From an uncultured Prevotella sp. (GTDB lineage Bacteria > Bacteroidota > Bacteroidia > Bacteroidales > Bacteroidaceae), in the NCBI GenBank assembly GCA_902798285.1, contig CADBVZ010000006.1, positions 1 to 64,000 on the forward strand: a stretch of 64,000 nt of DNA, given 5' to 3'. Positions 15,221-24,186 of the stretch are shown here, in pieces; the first letter of the stretch is position 1; each line of letters begins with the position of its first letter. Made by a program: the position numbers and the translations under genes. The notes beneath the pieces are model-generated. The model saw only the letters and a list, made by a program, of their open reading frames with translations, ran no database searches and was not told where the DNA came from.

Positions 15221-16468
15221 ATGAATATGATTAGTGATAGCATTAAGTACATCGGTGTGGATGATTTGGACATCGATCTGTTTGAGAGTCAGTATGTGGT
15301 GCCTGAGGGCATGAGTTATAATTCGTATCTCATTGAGGATGAGAAGATTGCTGTGCTGGATACTGCTGACCGGAGAAAAGGGGAGGAGTGGAAAGCAAAC
15401 CTGACAGCAGCCCTGAATGGCAGACAGCCGGACTATCTGGTGGTTCATCACATGGAGCCTGACCACTCGGCACTCATCGCCTGGATGCTGGAGACGTATC
15501 CTCAGGTGCAACTGGTGTGCAGCGCTCAGGCTGTGAAGATGCTGCCCAACTTCTTCGAGGGCTTTAACTTCGAGGGCCGCCTGAAGACTGTGAAGGAGGG
15601 TGATACCCTTGCACTGGGACACCATACACTGCAATTCATCGGTGCTGCAATGATACACTGGCCAGAGGTGATCATGAGCTATGACACCAAGGACAAGGTG
15701 CTCTTCAGTGCTGATGGCTTCGGTAAGTTCGGAGCTGTGAAGGTCAATGTTCTTCGACAAGCGAAGCGGCAAAGCCGATTACAATGGTCAATGTTCAATG
15801 AAGAATTCGACTGGGCTTGCGAGGCACGTCGCTATTACTTTAATATCTGCGGTAAATATGGCTCACAGGTACAGGGTGTGATCAAGAAGATGGCTGCGCT
15901 GGATGTGCAGGCTATCTGTCCGCTGCATGGTCCTGTGCTGAAGGGTGAGGCCCTGGAAGAGGCTGTGAAGCTCTACGATACCTGGAGCAAATATGAGCCC
16001 GAGAGTGAGGGCATCCTGATAGCTTATGCCAGCATTCATGGCGGTACAGCAGCTGCTGCAGAGCGACTTGGCGAGATGCTTCGCGAAAAAGGTAAAAAAG
16101 TAAAAGGGGAAAAAGGTAAAGAATTCAAGGTGGTGGTGAGCGATCTGAGTCGCGAGGATATGGCTGAGGTCATCGAAGATGCCTTCCGCTATCCTACGGT
16201 GGTTGTAGCAGCATCGAGCTATGATGCAGGTGTGTTCCCCGTGATGCACGACTTCTTGTATCATCTGCAAATCAAGAACTACCAGAAGCGCAAGTTTGGT
16301 ATCATCGAGAACGGCAGTTGGGCTCCGACAGCCGGCAAGACCATGCGCACCATGATTGAGGCCCTGAAGGACTGTGAGATTGTAGAGCCCATGGTGACCA
16401 TCCGCTCACGCATGAAATCGACCGATGAGCCCCTGCTGGAGCAGTTGGCTGAGGCGCTGATTTCCTAA
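15221..16468 (+). CDS. A-type flavoprotein / flavodiiron protein with two in-frame insertions
   Basis: The protein has 415 residues from ATG 15221; the ATG at 15167 sits at the predicted transcript start. The N-terminal metallo-beta-lactamase-like domain has the diiron motif HMEPDH at 77-82, H145 and the late CPLHGP histidine. The C-terminal flavodoxin domain begins about residue 263 (EGILIAYASIHGGTAAAA) and ends with the GSWAPTAGK loop. It reduces oxygen or nitric oxide. Two segments have no counterpart in the family: about 177-193 (repeat DNA at 15749-15800) and about 289-302 (GTAAAAAG-type octamers). Both keep the frame. Confidence 0.88.
   Translation: MNMISDSIKYIGVDDLDIDLFESQYVVPEGMSYNSYLIEDEKIAVLDTADRRKGEEWKANLTAALNGRQPDYLVVHHMEPDHSALIAWMLETYPQVQLVCSAQAVKMLPNFFEGFNFEGRLKTVKEGDTLALGHHTLQFIGAAMIHWPEVIMSYDTKDKVLFSADGFGKFGAVKVNVLRQAKRQSRLQWSMFNEEFDWACEARRYYFNICGKYGSQVQGVIKKMAALDVQAICPLHGPVLKGEALEEAVKLYDTWSKYEPESEGILIAYASIHGGTAAAAERLGEMLREKGKKVKGEKGKEFKVVVSDLSREDMAEVIEDAFRYPTVVVAASSYDAGVFPVMHDFLYHLQIKNYQKRKFGIIENGSWAPTAGKTMRTMIEALKDCEIVEPMVTIRSRMKSTDEPLLEQLAEALIS
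15749..15778 (+). repeat. REP-like two-hairpin repeat, copy in the flavodiiron gene
   Basis: This is a GTTCTTCGACAAGCGAAG plus CGGCAAAGCCG form of the unit also found at 19891, 23961 and 26084. It is followed by three 7-nt units (CAATGGT, CAATGTT, CAATGAA). Confidence 0.75.
16085..16122 (+). repeat. purine-rich octamer repeat inside the flavodiiron gene
   Basis: Imperfect 8-nt units of GGTAAAAA type encode lysine and glycine rich peptide. A related tract lies between nagB and hflX at 22681-22722. Confidence 0.6.
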
Positions 16469-16514
16469 AAATACGTTTAAGGGGTGCATAAGTGCAAATA
16501 TATGAAGAGATATT

Positions 16515-16544
16515 TTGTTTATTAACATAAAATTGCTAACTTTG
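16515..16544 (+). promoter_or_regulatory. promoter of the wecB-like gene
   Basis: TTG at 16515-16517, 19 nt, TAACTTTG at 16537-16544, 24 bp before the ATG. Confidence 0.65.
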
Positions 16545-16567
16545 CACCCGATTTTGAAGATTCATCG

Positions 16568-17728
16568 ATGAAACAATTTAAAAACAACGGGAAATTAAAG
16601 CTGTTGATTATTGTGGGAACCAGACCGGAGATCATCCGACTGGCAGCGGTGATCAACAAGTGCCGTACCTATTTCGACACGCTGCTGGCCCATACGGGAC
16701 AGAATTATGACTATAACCTCAACGGGGTGTTCTTCAAGGACCTGAAACTGGAAGATCCGGACATCTATATGGAGGCTGTGGGTGATGACCTGGGTGCTAC
16801 CATGGGAAATATCATCGACAAGAGTTATAAGGTGATGGTGGAGACCAAGCCTGACGCTGTGCTGGTTCTGGGCGATACCAACAGCTGCCTGAGTGTGATC
16901 GGTGCCAAGCGATTGCATATCCCCATCTTCCACATGGAGGCTGGCAACAGGTGTAAGGACGAGTGTCTGCCTGAGGAGACCAACCGACGCATTGTGGACA
17001 TCATCAGCGATGTGAACATGGCGTACTCGGAGCATGCGCGCAGATATCTGGCTGACTGCGGTCTGCCCAAGGAGCGTACCTACGTGACGGGAAGTCCCAT
17101 GGCTGAGGTGCTGCACAACAATCTCGCCGAGATTGAGGCTAGCGACATCCACGAGAGACTGGGGCTCGAAAAAAATAAATATATTTTGCTCTCAGCGCAT
17201 CGCGAGGAGAACATCGATACGGAGAAGAACTTCATGAGTCTCTTTAATGCCATCAACAAGATGGCGGAGAAATATGACATGCCCATCCTCTACAGCTGTC
17301 ACCCCCGCTCGAGAAAGCGTCTGGAGGCCAGTGGTTTCCAGTTGGACAAGCGCGTGATTCAGCATGAGCCCCTGGGATTCCACGACTATAACTGCCTGCA
17401 GATGAATGCCTTTGCAGTGGTGAGTGACTCGGGAACACTGCCTGAGGAGAGCAGCTTCTTTACCTCCGTGGGCCATCCCTTCCCTGCCATCTGCATCCGT
17501 ACCTCAACAGAGCGTCCCGAGGCCCTGGATAAGGCGTGCTTCTTTATCGCCGGCATCGACGAGGCCAGTCTGTTGCAGGCTGTAGATACAGCTGTGACCA
17601 TGAATCAGAATGGCGATTATGGTATCCCTGTGCCTGACTATATCGAAGAGAATGTTTCCACGAAAGTGGTGAAGATCATACAGAGTTACACGGGGATTGT
17701 GAATAAGTTTGTATGGAGAAAGTTCTAG
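16568..17728 (+). CDS. non-hydrolysing UDP-N-acetylglucosamine 2-epimerase family protein
   Basis: The protein has 386 residues with a GT-B-like fold. VGTRPEIIRL at the start, GDTNSCLS, HMEAGNRCKDECLPEETNRR (catalytic Asp/Glu), SAHREENID and SDSGTLPEES are family motifs. It would make UDP-ManNAc or a 6-deoxy relative (WecB/CapG/FnlC group; this form has the RCKDE variant often seen in FnlC/CapG). It overlaps the next gene by 16 nt, a 4,6-dehydratase, so the pair could make 6-deoxy amino sugars for surface glycan. No glycosyltransferases are nearby. Confidence 0.85.
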   Translation: MKQFKNNGKLKLLIIVGTRPEIIRLAAVINKCRTYFDTLLAHTGQNYDYNLNGVFFKDLKLEDPDIYMEAVGDDLGATMGNIIDKSYKVMVETKPDAVLVLGDTNSCLSVIGAKRLHIPIFHMEAGNRCKDECLPEETNRRIVDIISDVNMAYSEHARRYLADCGLPKERTYVTGSPMAEVLHNNLAEIEASDIHERLGLEKNKYILLSAHREENIDTEKNFMSLFNAINKMAEKYDMPILYSCHPRSRKRLEASGFQLDKRVIQHEPLGFHDYNCLQMNAFAVVSDSGTLPEESSFFTSVGHPFPAICIRTSTERPEALDKACFFIAGIDEASLLQAVDTAVTMNQNGDYGIPVPDYIEENVSTKVVKIIQSYTGIVNKFVWRKF

Positions 17729-19734
17729 GTCTGGATAGAATCAGAAAGCGCCGTCTTAAGAATCCGGTGGTCAGACTGCTGAGATGGTATTTTAGTAAGA
17801 ATGCACTGCCTTACTGGTGTATTTTTGCGCTCGACGGTATCATCCTGCTTGGATCAGGTATCTTCAGTTATTGGATATTCAATGAGCGTCATGGGGTGAT
17901 AGAAAACTTCATGCCGCTGATGAATACCTTGATTGTGTATTTGCTGACGAACATCATCGGTGTAAGAGTGTTCCATACTTATGCCGGTATCGTCCGCTAC
18001 TCATCGTTTGTGGACCTGTTGAAGGTGTGCTATGCCAACCTGTTGTCGTTTGCGTTGGTTTGGTGCCTGCATTACATCATATATGAAGTGCCGGAGGATG
18101 TGATGGTGCATTTCCGTACCAGGGAGATTGTGCTGATGTTTATTATCTCCACTTCGCTGATGTGGGCTGTGAGAATCCTGGTCAAGGCCCTGTATGACGT
18201 GTCGGCTTATGACAAGCGTGCCTCGAGAGCGCTCGTCTATGGAGCTATGAACGGGGGCGTGGGACTGGCGAAGAATATCCGTAACCAGCGACCTGTGAAG
18301 TATATCATCAAGGGCTTTATCTCGCATGATGCCCGACTGAAGCATAACCGACTGATGGGTGAGCGTGTGTACAGCCAGTACGACGATATCGCCTGGATTG
18401 CCGAGAAGAATCGCATTGAGGTATTGCTGGTGGCTTCAAACCGTGTGGATGAGATACGACAGAACCAGAAACTGCTCGATGAACTGATTGATGTAGGTGT
18501 GAAGATCTTCCTGGCCCAGAGTGCGGCCGAGATGAACTCGGAAGCCGATAGTCAGCAGATGATGTCGGACCTGAAACTGAAAGAGGTGTCAGTCGAAGAC
18601 CTGCTTCCACGTAATGAGATCAAGGTGGATATGGAGTCGGTGGGAGAGCTGCTGGCCAATAAACGCATCATGATTACGGGTGCTGCGGGAAGTATTGGTT
18701 CTGAGATGGTGCGCCAGATAGCCTCCTATAAACCGGAAGCCATGTTGCTGATTGACTCTGCAGAAACACCTGAGCATGATGTGAGGTTGATGATGGCCAG
18801 TGAGTTCCCGGATGTGGAGACGCAGACTGTTGTGGCGAATATCTGTCATATGGCGCATATGGAGAAACTCTTCAGAGACTTCCGTCCAAACTATGTGTTC
18901 CATGCGGCTGCCTATAAGCATGTGCCCATGATGGAGGATAACCCCTGTGAGGCCGTGTTTAATAATATATATGGTACCAAAGTGATTGCCGACCTGAGCG
19001 TGAAGTACGGCGTCAGGAAGTTTGTCATGGTGTCGACAGATAAGGCCGTGAACCCGACGAATGTGATGGGTTGCTCGAAGCGTATCTGCGAGATCTATGT
19101 GCAGTCACTCGATCGTGAGTTGAAGTTCCGGGAGTTGGATGATGTGCGTAAGGCCAAGAAGGCAAAGAACAGCACGAGGAATGTATATACTCAGTTTGTG
19201 ACCACGCGTTTCGGAAACGTGCTGGGCTCGAATGGTTCTGTGATCCCCCTGTTCCGTGAGCAGATTCGTAAGGGTGGGCCTGTGACGGTGACAGATGAGC
19301 GTATTGTGCGTTACTTCATGCTCATTCCTGAGGCCTGTAAGCTGGTGCTGGAGGCAGGAACCAAGGGTAATGGCGGTGAGATTTTTATCTTTGATATGGG
19401 ACAGCCCGTGAGGATTGCTGACCTGGCGGCGAGAATGATTAAGCTCTCGGGTGCGAAGAACGTGGAGATTCAGTATACAGGACTTCGTGAGGGTGAGAAA
19501 CTCTATGAGGAGATGCTGAACGACAAGGAGAAGACGAAGCCGACCTTCCACGAAAAGATTCGTATAGCCAAGGTCCGTGAGTATGACTTTGATCAAGTTT
19601 CGAAGGATATTGACGAGCTGATTGAAATATCAAAGCAATTTGATGATATCGCCACCGTCAAAAAGATGAAGGAGATCGTCCCCGAATACAAGAGCGAAAA
19701 CTCCCCGAAATACGAAACACTCGATAAAAAATAA
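17713..19734 (+). CDS. membrane nucleotide-sugar 4,6-dehydratase (PglF/WbpM/CapD type)
   Basis: The protein has 673 residues. Four membrane helices fill about residues 35-165, followed by a CoA-binding-like Rossmann domain (ALVYGAMNGGVGLAK) and the catalytic Rossmann domain with GAAGSIGSEMVRQ. VSTDKAVNPTNVMGCSKR is the active-site strand; Met replaces the usual Tyr of YxxxK, as in WbpM and PglF. It acts on UDP-GlcNAc to give the 4-keto-6-deoxy sugar, the first step to bacillosamine- or QuiNAc-like sugars. The ATG lies within the end of the previous gene. Confidence 0.85.
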   Translation: MEKVLGLDRIRKRRLKNPVVRLLRWYFSKNALPYWCIFALDGIILLGSGIFSYWIFNERHGVIENFMPLMNTLIVYLLTNIIGVRVFHTYAGIVRYSSFVDLLKVCYANLLSFALVWCLHYIIYEVPEDVMVHFRTREIVLMFIISTSLMWAVRILVKALYDVSAYDKRASRALVYGAMNGGVGLAKNIRNQRPVKYIIKGFISHDARLKHNRLMGERVYSQYDDIAWIAEKNRIEVLLVASNRVDEIRQNQKLLDELIDVGVKIFLAQSAAEMNSEADSQQMMSDLKLKEVSVEDLLPRNEIKVDMESVGELLANKRIMITGAAGSIGSEMVRQIASYKPEAMLLIDSAETPEHDVRLMMASEFPDVETQTVVANICHMAHMEKLFRDFRPNYVFHAAAYKHVPMMEDNPCEAVFNNIYGTKVIADLSVKYGVRKFVMVSTDKAVNPTNVMGCSKRICEIYVQSLDRELKFRELDDVRKAKKAKNSTRNVYTQFVTTRFGNVLGSNGSVIPLFREQIRKGGPVTVTDERIVRYFMLIPEACKLVLEAGTKGNGGEIFIFDMGQPVRIADLAARMIKLSGAKNVEIQYTGLREGEKLYEEMLNDKEKTKPTFHEKIRIAKVREYDFDQVSKDIDELIEISKQFDDIATVKKMKEIVPEYKSENSPKYETLDKK

Positions 19735-19737
19735 AAA

Positions 19738-19767
19738 AATCCCAGCGGAATTGCTGGGATCTTTTTT
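19738..19767. terminator. bidirectional terminator
   Basis: CCCAGC 19741-19746, loop GGAATT, GCTGGG 19753-19758, flanked by A-run and T-run. It separates converging genes. Confidence 0.85.
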
Positions 19768-21835
19768 ATTTAATGATGAAACCACCATTTGGTTGAATGG
19801 TAAGTTTAACCAAACCTTTCTTGTTAAGCTTCAAAGGTGTGAGTGTGGGCTCACCAGTCTTGTTGTCAACGTAACAAGTTGAGAATTGACAGTTCTTGGA
19901 CGAGCCAAGCGGCAAAGCCGAGCGGAAAGTTGACAGATCCAAGGTGAGGGTGAGGGGTTCTTTGAGGGCATTGAGCCCCGCAATATACCAACGACCATTC
20001 GTGGCTTTACGGGCGAGAACTACATATTTCCCTGGATAACCATCGATGAACCGCGTTTCTTCCCAAGTCGTGGGGAGTTCACGCAGGAAATCGAGCTCGA
20101 ACTGGGGAAGCTCCTCCAGGTTGTTGGGCTGGATAGCCACACACTGCACCGAGGTTTGCATGATAATACCAGCAGCCATCTCGAAGATATCGGTGGTCTT
20201 ACGGGTATGACGGCTCTTATTATCCGTCGACATCCATTTGTTCATGATGATACCACCCCAATCCATGGAAGCCGTGGCATTACGACAGAAAGGATGGAGT
20301 GTGAGGTCGAAGCCCTCACTGATCGTAGCGCCTTCGCCAAAGAACAGATTCTCGGAGGCCAGCACAGCCTCTGAGGCTACGAAGTTAGGATACATACGCT
20401 CCCAACCGCGAGGGATGGTACAGCCATGGAACACCACCTGCAGACCATAGCGGTTGGCATCGGAGAGAATGTCCTCGTAGAGCTGCATGGTCTCCTGTTT
20501 GTCGCCTCCGAAGAAATCGACCTTGATACCCTTCACACCAATGCTCTCGAGCCATGACATCTCCTTCTCACGGGCAATGGCAGTGTTCATGCAATTGCGT
20601 GGGGTCTGTGGGGCATCGTTCCAGAAGCCATTGCTGTTGTACCACATCAGCAGGTGAACACCCTTGCTCTGGGCATATTTGGAGAGTTCGGCTATGCGCT
20701 CACGACCAATGTTCTGATCCCACCAGTTGTCGACCAGGCAGTACTCGAAGCCCATGGCTGAAGCCAGGTCGATAAAGCGTACCTGATCATCGTAGTTGAT
20801 GGAGTTATCCTGACCAATGAGCCAGCTCCAGGTGTAGCGGCCAGGTTTGTAGTCTGTGGAGGGCTCATAGCGAGGCTCCACCACATCGTAGCTAATCGTA
20901 GTTTCGGCAATAGGTTTCAGGCTATTGCCAACAGTAATGGTTCGCCATGGCGTTTCGCCAGGCAATGGAATGGCTGCGTAGTCCGTGCCATAGCCGTTGT
21001 TCTCGCCACGATCAGGGTAAACAATTGTGTAACCCATGCCAGATTGATAATCTGACAGGTGGCTTCCACAGTAGTTGGAACCGACTCCGGTCTCTGATAC
21101 CAGAGCCCAGAGAACCCCCTCTTGCTCCCCCTTAGAAAGGGGGAGATTATTTTTTTTATTGATGGAATTTTTTGCAAAAATTCCATCAATGGGTTTGACA
21201 TCAGAACCCCCAATGTGAAACAACGCAGGGAAGATGTAACCATGGCCATAGCGGGAGGGGGTGGTCATGGGGGCATCATTGGAGTAGCCTTCTTCGTAAG
21301 AGGGCTTGGTCTGCTCCCAACCGGACTCGGGACCTATTTGGGGTGAGATAAAGGTGGTAGTGCCATCAGGGAAGTTGAAACTGCTCAACTCGGCCAGGAT
21401 GCGCACACGCTTGTACTCACGACGATTGATCTTCTGTCGGGGCATCTGATAGCGGAAAGCTATATCGTTGTTGCTCACCTGGAACAGGATGCTGAACTTC
21501 ACGCCTTCTTTGTTCTCAACATCCACAGTCAGAGTGTTGGCCTCGTAATGAGATGTCGAGGCTTTCGTGCCTCGCATCTTATAGTTAGAGGTGAGAGGGG
21601 AGGGGTGAGAGGTGAGAATAGACAGGTCTTTGGTGAGATCACCGAGGGAGGTTTTGAGACCTAGGGCGGAGGGCTCTAACACTTTGACACCATCGAGACT
21701 GGCTGTATAGGACAGGCGTCCGCCTCGATCACTCACTGTCACCACCAAACTACCGTTAGGTGATGAAACAGTAACGTCATCAGCCCAAACCAGGGCTGAT
21801 GACGTTAACAGTATTGCTAAAAATAATTTTCTCAT
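19766..21835 (-). CDS. glycoside hydrolase family 97 with three in-frame insertions
   Basis: The protein has 689 residues with a signal peptide ending near AWADD (periplasm). The N-terminal beta-sandwich starts SSPNGSLVV. The catalytic barrel contains YCLVDNWWD, LLMWYNSNG, GIKVDFFGGDKQ and VVFHGCTIPRGWERMYPN, and the C-terminal beta domain ends GGFIIK. The aspartate in KVDF fits the retaining, alpha-galactosidase-like GH97 branch rather than the SusB branch, judged from memory. Repeat-derived segments lie at about 71-85 (SPLTS type), 215-245 (two hairpins) and 638-650 (REP-like). Start and nagB stop share the A of TAATG, so the two are coupled. Confidence 0.85.
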   Translation of the reverse strand: MRKLFLAILLTSSALVWADDVTVSSPNGSLVVTVSDRGGRLSYTASLDGVKVLEPSALGLKTSLGDLTKDLSILTSHPSPLTSNYKMRGTKASTSHYEANTLTVDVENKEGVKFSILFQVSNNDIAFRYQMPRQKINRREYKRVRILAELSSFNFPDGTTTFISPQIGPESGWEQTKPSYEEGYSNDAPMTTPSRYGHGYIFPALFHIGGSDVKPIDGIFAKNSINKKNNLPLSKGEQEGVLWALVSETGVGSNYCGSHLSDYQSGMGYTIVYPDRGENNGYGTDYAAIPLPGETPWRTITVGNSLKPIAETTISYDVVEPRYEPSTDYKPGRYTWSWLIGQDNSINYDDQVRFIDLASAMGFEYCLVDNWWDQNIGRERIAELSKYAQSKGVHLLMWYNSNGFWNDAPQTPRNCMNTAIAREKEMSWLESIGVKGIKVDFFGGDKQETMQLYEDILSDANRYGLQVVFHGCTIPRGWERMYPNFVASEAVLASENLFFGEGATISEGFDLTLHPFCRNATASMDWGGIIMNKWMSTDNKSRHTRKTTDIFEMAAGIIMQTSVQCVAIQPNNLEELPQFELDFLRELPTTWEETRFIDGYPGKYVVLARKATNGRWYIAGLNALKEPLTLTLDLSTFRSALPLGSSKNCQFSTCYVDNKTGEPTLTPLKLNKKGLVKLTIQPNGGFIIK
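19891..19922 (+). repeat. REP-like two-hairpin repeat, copy in GH97
   Basis: AGTTCTTGGACGAGCCAAG plus CGGCAAAGCCGAG. It lies antisense to the gene, opposite to the orientation of the copies in the flavodiiron and hflX genes, yet is still read through. Confidence 0.8.
21125..21190. repeat. two perfect hairpins inside the GH97 gene
   Basis: CTCCCCCTT/AAGGGGGAG at 21125-21145 and a 15-bp perfect stem at 21158-21172 with 21176-21190 (loop TGC). A T-run separates them. They encode about 22 extra residues. Confidence 0.8.
21585..21627 (-). repeat. 7-nt tandem repeat (SPLTS type) in GH97
   Basis: Imperfect CCTCTCA-type units on the coding strand encode LTSHPSPLTS. Confidence 0.75.
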
Positions 21836-22629
21836 TATAATATTTGTTCGCTTTCGATGTCCTTGAAGTACTTATAGGTAGCTACCTTCAGCTCGTCGGC
21901 AGCCTCCTCATCGCAAACGATGATACCATGCTCATGCATCTGCAGGGCAGAGATGGTCCACATGTGGTTGATAGAACCCTCGACAGCTGCCTGAAGGGCG
22001 CGAGCCTTGGCATGACCATTGGCCAGGATCATCACCTCGCGTGCATCCATCACTGTACCAACACCAACGGTCAGTGCGTGAGCAGGTACATTCTCGGGCT
22101 TGCCACCGAAGAAACGGCTGTTGGCAATACGGGTATCTGTGGTCAGGGTCTTCATACGGGTCTTAGAACGCAGAGAAGAGCCTGGCTCGTTGAAAGCGAT
22201 ATGGCCATCGGGGCCAATACCTCCGATGAAAAGGTCGATACCACCTGCCTCGGCAATCATCTCCTCATAGTGCTTGCACTCAGCCTGCAGGTCGGGGGCA
22301 TTACCATTGAGGATATGGATATTCTCCTTGGGGCAGTCGATATGATCGAATAGGTTGCGAGCCATGAAAGCATGATAGCTCTCAGGGTGGGTCTCGGGCA
22401 GACCTACATACTCGTCCATGTTAAAGGTAATAACGTTCTTAAATGATACCTTACCAGCACGATTGGCCTCTACGAGGGCATTGTACATACCGACGGGAGA
22501 AGAACCTGTGGGAAGACCCAGCACAAACTTACGGCCGGGGGTGGGGTTGAACTGGTTGATACGCTCAATCACGTGGTTAGCTGCCCACTGTGACATGTTC
22601 TGATAGTTGCTTTGAATAATAACTCTCAT
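21835..22629 (-). CDS. nagB: glucosamine-6-phosphate deaminase
   Basis: The protein has 264 residues, the usual length. [13 protein letters not shown] is the phosphate loop, [10 protein letters not shown] carries the catalytic aspartate, [17 protein letters not shown] the active-site HxxNE region, and the end has the CDEEAADEL lid area. It converts glucosamine-6-phosphate to fructose-6-phosphate and ammonia in the cytoplasm. It is first in a two-gene unit with the GH97 glycosidase. Confidence 0.95.
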   Translation of the reverse strand: MRVIIQSNYQNMSQWAANHVIERINQFNPTPGRKFVLGLPTGSSPVGMYNALVEANRAGKVSFKNVITFNMDEYVGLPETHPESYHAFMARNLFDHIDCPKENIHILNGNAPDLQAECKHYEEMIAEAGGIDLFIGGIGPDGHIAFNEPGSSLRSKTRMKTLTTDTRIANSRFFGGKPENVPAHALTVGVGTVMDAREVMILANGHAKARALQAAVEGSINHMWTISALQMHEHGIIVCDEEAADELKVATYKYFKDIESEQIL

Positions 22630-22664
22630 AATGTTTTTGATTTTGGTTTTTAAATAATTTGCTG

Positions 22665-22672
22665 CAAAAATA
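22665..22672 (-). promoter_or_regulatory. promoter of nagB
   Basis: On the minus strand TATTTTTG, 36 bp before the nagB ATG. No clear TTG partner. Confidence 0.4.
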
Positions 22673-22680
22673 CAAATAAA

Positions 22681-22722
22681 AATAAAAAAGTAAAAAAGTA
22701 AAAAGGTAAAAAAATTAAAAAA
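22681..22722. repeat. GTAAAAAG-type octamer repeat between nagB and hflX
   Basis: AAAAAAG-TAAAAAAG-TAAAAAGG-TAAAAAAA pattern, 8-nt period. It is related to the tract inside the flavodiiron gene. Confidence 0.6.
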
Positions 22723-22734
22723 CGCTTATTTTTT

Positions 22735-22764
22735 TTGTAATTTGCTCATTTAATCGTAACTTTG
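22735..22764 (+). promoter_or_regulatory. promoter of hflX, near leaderless
   Basis: TTG at 22735-22737, 19 nt, TAACTTTG at 22757-22764. Only eight bases lie between it and the ATG, so the mRNA would have almost no leader. Confidence 0.6.
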
Positions 22765-22772
22765 TACCCAAT

Positions 22773-24140
22773 ATGAAGGAATTTGTAATATCAGAGGCGA
22801 AGGCGGAGACTGCTGTACTGGTGGGACTCATCACCAAGGAGCAGGATGAAGCCAAGACCAAGGAATATCTCGATGAACTGGAGTTCTTGGCGGATACAGC
22901 TGGTGCTGTAACCGTGAAGCGCTTTACCCAAAAGGTAGGTGGACCCAGTCAGACGACATACGTAGGTAGTGGAAAACTACAGGAGATCAAGCAATATATT
23001 AAACAATGTCAGGATGCCTACGATGAGTGGGTAGACGCACAGGATGCATCTTTGTGGGCACAAGGACTTTTAGATGAATCTGACGCCCCACAGCCTGTGG
23101 GTATGGTGATTTTCGATGATGAGCTGAGTGCCAAGCAGATGAGGAATATCGAGCAGGAGCTTCAGGTGAAGATCCTGGATCGTACCTCACTGATCCTCGA
23201 CATCTTCGCCATGAGGGCCCAGACAGCTGAAGCCAAGGCTCAGGTGGAGTTGGCTCAGCATCGTTATATGTTGCCCCGACTGCAGCGCCTGTGGACTCAC
23301 CTGGAACGTCAAGGTGGTGGCTCAGGCTCAGGAGGTGGAAAGGGTTCTGTGGGACTGCGTGGACCTGGTGAGACCCAGTTGGAGATGGACCGAAGAATCA
23401 TCCTGCAGCGTATCACCCTGCTGAAGCAGCGTCTGGCAGAGATTGACAAGCAGAAGACTACCCAGAGGAAGAACCGTGGCAGACTGATTCGCGTGGCACT
23501 CGTAGGTTATACCAACGTGGGCAAGAGTACGATGATGAACCTGCTAGCCAAGAGTGAGGTGTTTGCAGAGAACAAGCTTTTTGCTACCCTCGATACCACA
23601 GTGAGGAAGATGACCATCGACAACCTGCCCTTCCTGTTGGCTGATACCGTCGGTTTTATCCGTAAGTTGCCCTCTGACCTGGTGGAGAGCTTTAAGAGCA
23701 CCCTCGATGAGGTGAGAGAGGCTGATCTGCTGGTGCATGTGGTAGACATCTCGCACCCCGACTTTGAGGAGCAGATCCGTGTAGTGGAGGAGACTCTGAA
23801 GGAACTGGGTTGTGCTGACAAGCCTGCGATGCTGGTGTTCAACAAGATCGATGCCTATACCTTCACTCCTAAGGAAGAGGATGATCTGACGCCCATGACC
23901 AAAGAGAATCTGACGCTCGAGGACTTGGAGAAGACATGGATGGGAAAGATGGGAGGGGGGAGTTCTTGGACAAGCCAAGCGGCAAAGCCGAGCGCAGGAC
24001 AATACTTAGAGTGTCTCTTCATTAGCGCGAAACAAAAAGCAAATATTGATGAGTTGCGCGAAACCTTATATAAAAGGGTACGCGAACTCCACGTACAGAA
24101 GTATCCGTATAATGATTTCCTCTATAGCATAGAGGAGTAG
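22773..24140 (+). CDS. hflX: ribosome-associated GTPase HflX with a repeat insertion
   Basis: The protein has 455 residues. The N-terminal HflX domain (VGGPSQTTYVGSGKLQEI, then LDRTSLILDIF) is followed by the glycine-rich linker and RGPGETQLEMDRR. The G domain has G1 GYTNVGKST at 245-253, G3 DTVG at 291-294 and G4 NKID at 357-360. HflX splits or rescues stalled ribosomes. Residues about 393-411 are encoded by the REP-like repeat at 23961-23992 and lie between G4 and the final FISAKQ (G5) region, which is otherwise short in the family. Confidence 0.93.
   Translation: MKEFVISEAKAETAVLVGLITKEQDEAKTKEYLDELEFLADTAGAVTVKRFTQKVGGPSQTTYVGSGKLQEIKQYIKQCQDAYDEWVDAQDASLWAQGLLDESDAPQPVGMVIFDDELSAKQMRNIEQELQVKILDRTSLILDIFAMRAQTAEAKAQVELAQHRYMLPRLQRLWTHLERQGGGSGSGGGKGSVGLRGPGETQLEMDRRIILQRITLLKQRLAEIDKQKTTQRKNRGRLIRVALVGYTNVGKSTMMNLLAKSEVFAENKLFATLDTTVRKMTIDNLPFLLADTVGFIRKLPSDLVESFKSTLDEVREADLLVHVVDISHPDFEEQIRVVEETLKELGCADKPAMLVFNKIDAYTFTPKEEDDLTPMTKENLTLEDLEKTWMGKMGGGSSWTSQAAKPSAGQYLECLFISAKQKANIDELRETLYKRVRELHVQKYPYNDFLYSIEE
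23961..23992 (+). repeat. REP-like two-hairpin repeat, copy in hflX
   Basis: AGTTCTTGGACAAGCCAAG plus CGGCAAAGCCGAG, the same sequence as 26084-26115. Confidence 0.85.
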
Positions 24141-24172
24141 ACAAGAATGCAAGTAGACAAGGAGTACAAGAG
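24137..24172 (+). repeat. GACAAG-type short tandem units after hflX
   Basis: Units such as TAGACAAG, AAGTAGAC and AGGAGTAC in the hflX-DUF4954 gap resemble those at 26058-26086. Confidence 0.4.
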
Positions 24173-24186
24173 AAATTTTTTAAAAT

